NCBI GenBank assembly: GCA_024114885.1
Contig: CP099431.1
Span: 615,873 to 679,872 of the forward strand
Source: Septoria linicola
Taxonomy: Eukaryota; Ascomycota; Dothideomycetes; Mycosphaerellales; Mycosphaerellaceae
Direction of reading: 5' to 3'
DNA length: 64,000 bases
A program made the position numbers and the translations under genes. Shown here in pieces: positions 61,947-64,000 of this stretch (its first letter is position 1; each line of letters starts with the position of its first letter). The notes beneath the pieces were generated by a model. That model did no database searches and was not told where the DNA came from. It saw nothing but the letters and a program-made list of their open reading frames with translations.

Positions 61947-62103
61947 TATAAGAGCTAGGTAAGGTCGAAGGCTAAGACCCGCCTTAGGCTCGTAGGCTTA
62001 GCGTACAGTATAATTATAGTACGCGTATATATCTAAAAGGAGGCAAGAATTAGTCTTACGACATCCTAATAGTCTTATTAGAAGGGCGCTCTATATATTA
62101 CTA
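61947..62103 (+). repeat. 3' LTR of element D
   Basis: 157 bp matching 55403-55559, followed by TATAC, which also precedes the 5' LTR. Confidence 0.82.
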
Positions 62104-62149
62104 TATACCCTCTTTATATATACTAGCGTCTTCTCTAGACTAGACTTAA

Positions 62150-63839
62150 GTAAATAGGGTATATCTATAGTAGAAAGAGTATAAAATAGACTTTAAAGAC
62201 TAGTATATACGACGATAGTAGGAGGTATAAGGTCGCTATAAGTATAAGTTTAGAATATAAAAGACTATACCTATTAAATAGAAGAGTATCTATTCCTCTT
62301 TTATCTAGAAGTAGTTCGACTAGAGGATTAATATCGAGGATACCTCGCTAAAAGTAGTCTACTAAGGTTACGAGACCTCTTTAGCCTATCTAGGCCTCTA
62401 TATTAGTATAAGTAGTCTTAATTCTTACCTTTATACTAAGGAGTACGTATAGGTATTTAAAAGAAAAGGAATATAGCTAGAGTATATCTAGTAGTATAAA
62501 GACTATATTATAAGTTACCTAACTACGTTTACTAACTATATTATTAAGCTTATATAATTAGGCTTAAAATCGTAAGGGTTATCTTAGCGACCTAGATCTA
62601 AGTATTAATAACTTCTCTATAGTATCTATATAAATAATCGTAGTATATAGCCTACTACTTAATTTCTTTAAGAATCCTATAGTCCGCTATATATATATAT
62701 ATCTTAACTCTAGTCTCGAAATACCTTTCTACTCTAGTAAGATAATTAAGGCTCTTCTTCGAGAGGTCTAAGATAGGTCTAAGGAAGACCTAAAGGCTAT
62801 ACTAGCTAGAACCTCTAAGGTTACTATTATAGTCGATAGCTAGTAGTCTAGTAGTATAAAAGCTTTATTCCTTACTATCTATACCTACTAGATCGACGCT
62901 AAATAGGTTTAGTATAAGGCAATATTAGACTTTCTCTACGTTACTAGTAGATATACTAGAGAGCGACTTTCGAAGATACTCTTTAATATATTATAAAGGT
63001 TTAGCCTTAGAGACTAACTAATCGCTCTTATATACGATAACGCTAGAAATAATAGTATACTCTATAGGTCTATATACGTCTTACTAGTATCTATTCGATT
63101 AGTACTAACGTAAGCTAGTATTAAGGCTATTAGCCTTTACTTAATAGAGTATAGTATAAAAATCGTAAAGCCTTCTATTTCGATTAAAGAGCTCGTAGAG
63201 CTAGTAGTACTAGAAGTTTAACTAGATAAGGTAAATCCTCTCTCTAATATCGAGGCTATTAAGCCTACTACGCTAGCTACGATTCTAGAATAGTTTCTAT
63301 ATTTTACTTATATAATATAGCTTACTATAAAAGCCTTTTTTATAGGACTATAAATAATACTAATTAACGATCTATAAGAGTTTTAGGATAATAAGAAAGA
63401 TTAATAAGCTCTAGAAAGGTTTTAAAAGACTAATATAGTAGCTTCTCTTAAAGGACTATCTAAACTTTTATTTAAGGTATATTATAGTTATAGTTAACGA
63501 TCGTAGTTAGTAAGTATAGTTAGCGCTTATTAATTATTCTAGGTCTATAGGTTTATAGTATAGGTAAATTCTAGTTCTTAGCGTTTTAAGAGCTTTATAG
63601 ATCTCTAAAGAGAGCGTCTAAAGAATTTATATCCCTATCTAAAGGCTTACGTATACTAGTAAAAGTATCCTATAACGAGACTACTACGAGTAATATAAGA
63701 CGTAAGGATCTATTAGAGCTTAACTACGATAATACTATCTCGGTTTAGTCGACTACGTAACTTTATTAATAAATTTATTAAGCGTTAGTCGTTACTAATA
63801 CTTATACTATCTAATACTAACTAGTAACGGTTAGAATAC
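62150..63839 (+). pseudogene. hAT-family DNA transposase, RIP-degraded and truncated by the telomere
   Basis: Plus-strand frames with TAA/TAG stops read as a fungal hAT transposase. The N-terminal part (62200-62560) has a basic, BED-finger-like region with mutated Cys/His, then S-S-F-I-Q-K-Q-F-D. Near 62830-63060 come T-I-I-V-D-S-x-x-S-S-S and L-I-A-L-I-Y-D-N-A-R-N-N, the hAT catalytic region (D-N-A-S-N-N in relatives). The following V-Y-R-F-I-V, R-F-K-S-F-I-D-L-Q, V-I-Q-D-V-R-I and S-R-L-R-N-F-I-N-K-F-I-K-R are typical of the D-V-R-x-R-W-N-S region. The frame reaches R-L-E-Y-L and runs straight into TTAGGG. The C-terminal hATC dimerisation domain and right inverted terminal repeat are missing. 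Confidence 0.85.
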
Positions 63840-64000
63840 TTAGGGTTAGGGTTAGGGTTAGGGTTAGGGTTAGGGTTAGGGTTAGGGTTAGGGTTAGGGT
63901 TAGGGTTAGGGTTAGGGTTAGGGTTAGGGTTAGGGTTAGGGTTAGGGTTAGGGTTAGGGTTAGGGTTAGGGTTAGGGTTAGGGTTAGGGTTAGGGTTAGG
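63840..64000 (+). repeat. Telomere, (TTAGGG)n
   Basis: About 27 uninterrupted TTAGGG units to the window end, G-rich strand running 5' to 3' outwards. The array shows no degenerate units and begins directly after transposon sequence. This marks the right chromosome end. Confidence 0.97.

Larger units (their letters stand above)
55403..62103 (+). mobile_element. Element D: full-length Ty3/gypsy chromovirus, RIP-inactivated
   Basis: 6.7 kb between 157-bp LTRs, flanked by TATAC on both sides (55398-55402 and 62104-62108). In order: 5' LTR, gag, pol (protease, RT, RNase H, integrase, chromodomain), a region with an ORF on the opposite strand, a purine tract, 3' LTR. The chromodomain places it among chromoviruses. 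Less mutated than A/B near its 3' end. Two truncated relatives lie at 22083-23252 and 36523-37386. Confidence 0.9.

Overview
The window is the right-hand end of a chromosome of a filamentous ascomycete (Pezizomycotina). It ends in about 27 copies of TTAGGG. Most of it carries an extreme signature of repeat-induced point mutation (RIP): CpA and TpG are almost absent over long stretches, TpA is greatly increased, and CpG survives. Together with a 53-bp GT...CTAAC...CAG intron this points to a RIP-proficient fungus. A dothideomycete is possible, but the class cannot be settled from this sequence.

Layout. 1-2815 is RIP-degraded DNA beginning with the 3' end of a chromovirus pol. 2816-12255 is an island without the RIP signature. 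It holds mostly decayed gene remnants, a plausible 101-residue ORF and a frameshifted FHA-domain fragment. 12255-15815 is RIP-degraded DNA of unknown type. 15816-20905 is a second unRIPed island with the best gene of the window, an FHA-like/protein kinase gene with one intron. A divergent hypothetical gene, an SMC2 fragment and a decayed repeat-containing ORF follow. From 20906 to the telomere everything is RIP-degraded mobile DNA except one short late insertion.

The mobile block is nested. Two 3' fragments of a chromovirus family (called D here) lie at 22083-23252 and 36523-37386. A 13.3-kb Ty3/gypsy element (A, plus strand, 23253-36522) split the second fragment. A second copy of the same element (B, minus strand, 37387-51117) lies only 864 bp away in opposite orientation, so A and B form a giant inverted repeat. 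A full-length member of family D (55403-62103, target duplication TATAC) lies nearer the telomere. Last comes a hAT transposase gene that the telomere repeats cut off in mid-frame.

No transposon looks functional. In all three reverse-transcriptase genes the catalytic Asp-Asp has become Asn-Asn, as TG-to-TA mutation predicts, and Gln/Trp codons have become stops. Still, the ancestral frames can be followed because stops fall only at TAA/TAG. This lets unusual element architecture be seen: two extra ORFs after pol and a 25-bp palindrome at module borders in A/B, and an antisense ORF after pol in D. The likely living genes are the kinase (16328-18108) and perhaps its divergent neighbour (18291-18899) and the small ORF at 10962-11267.
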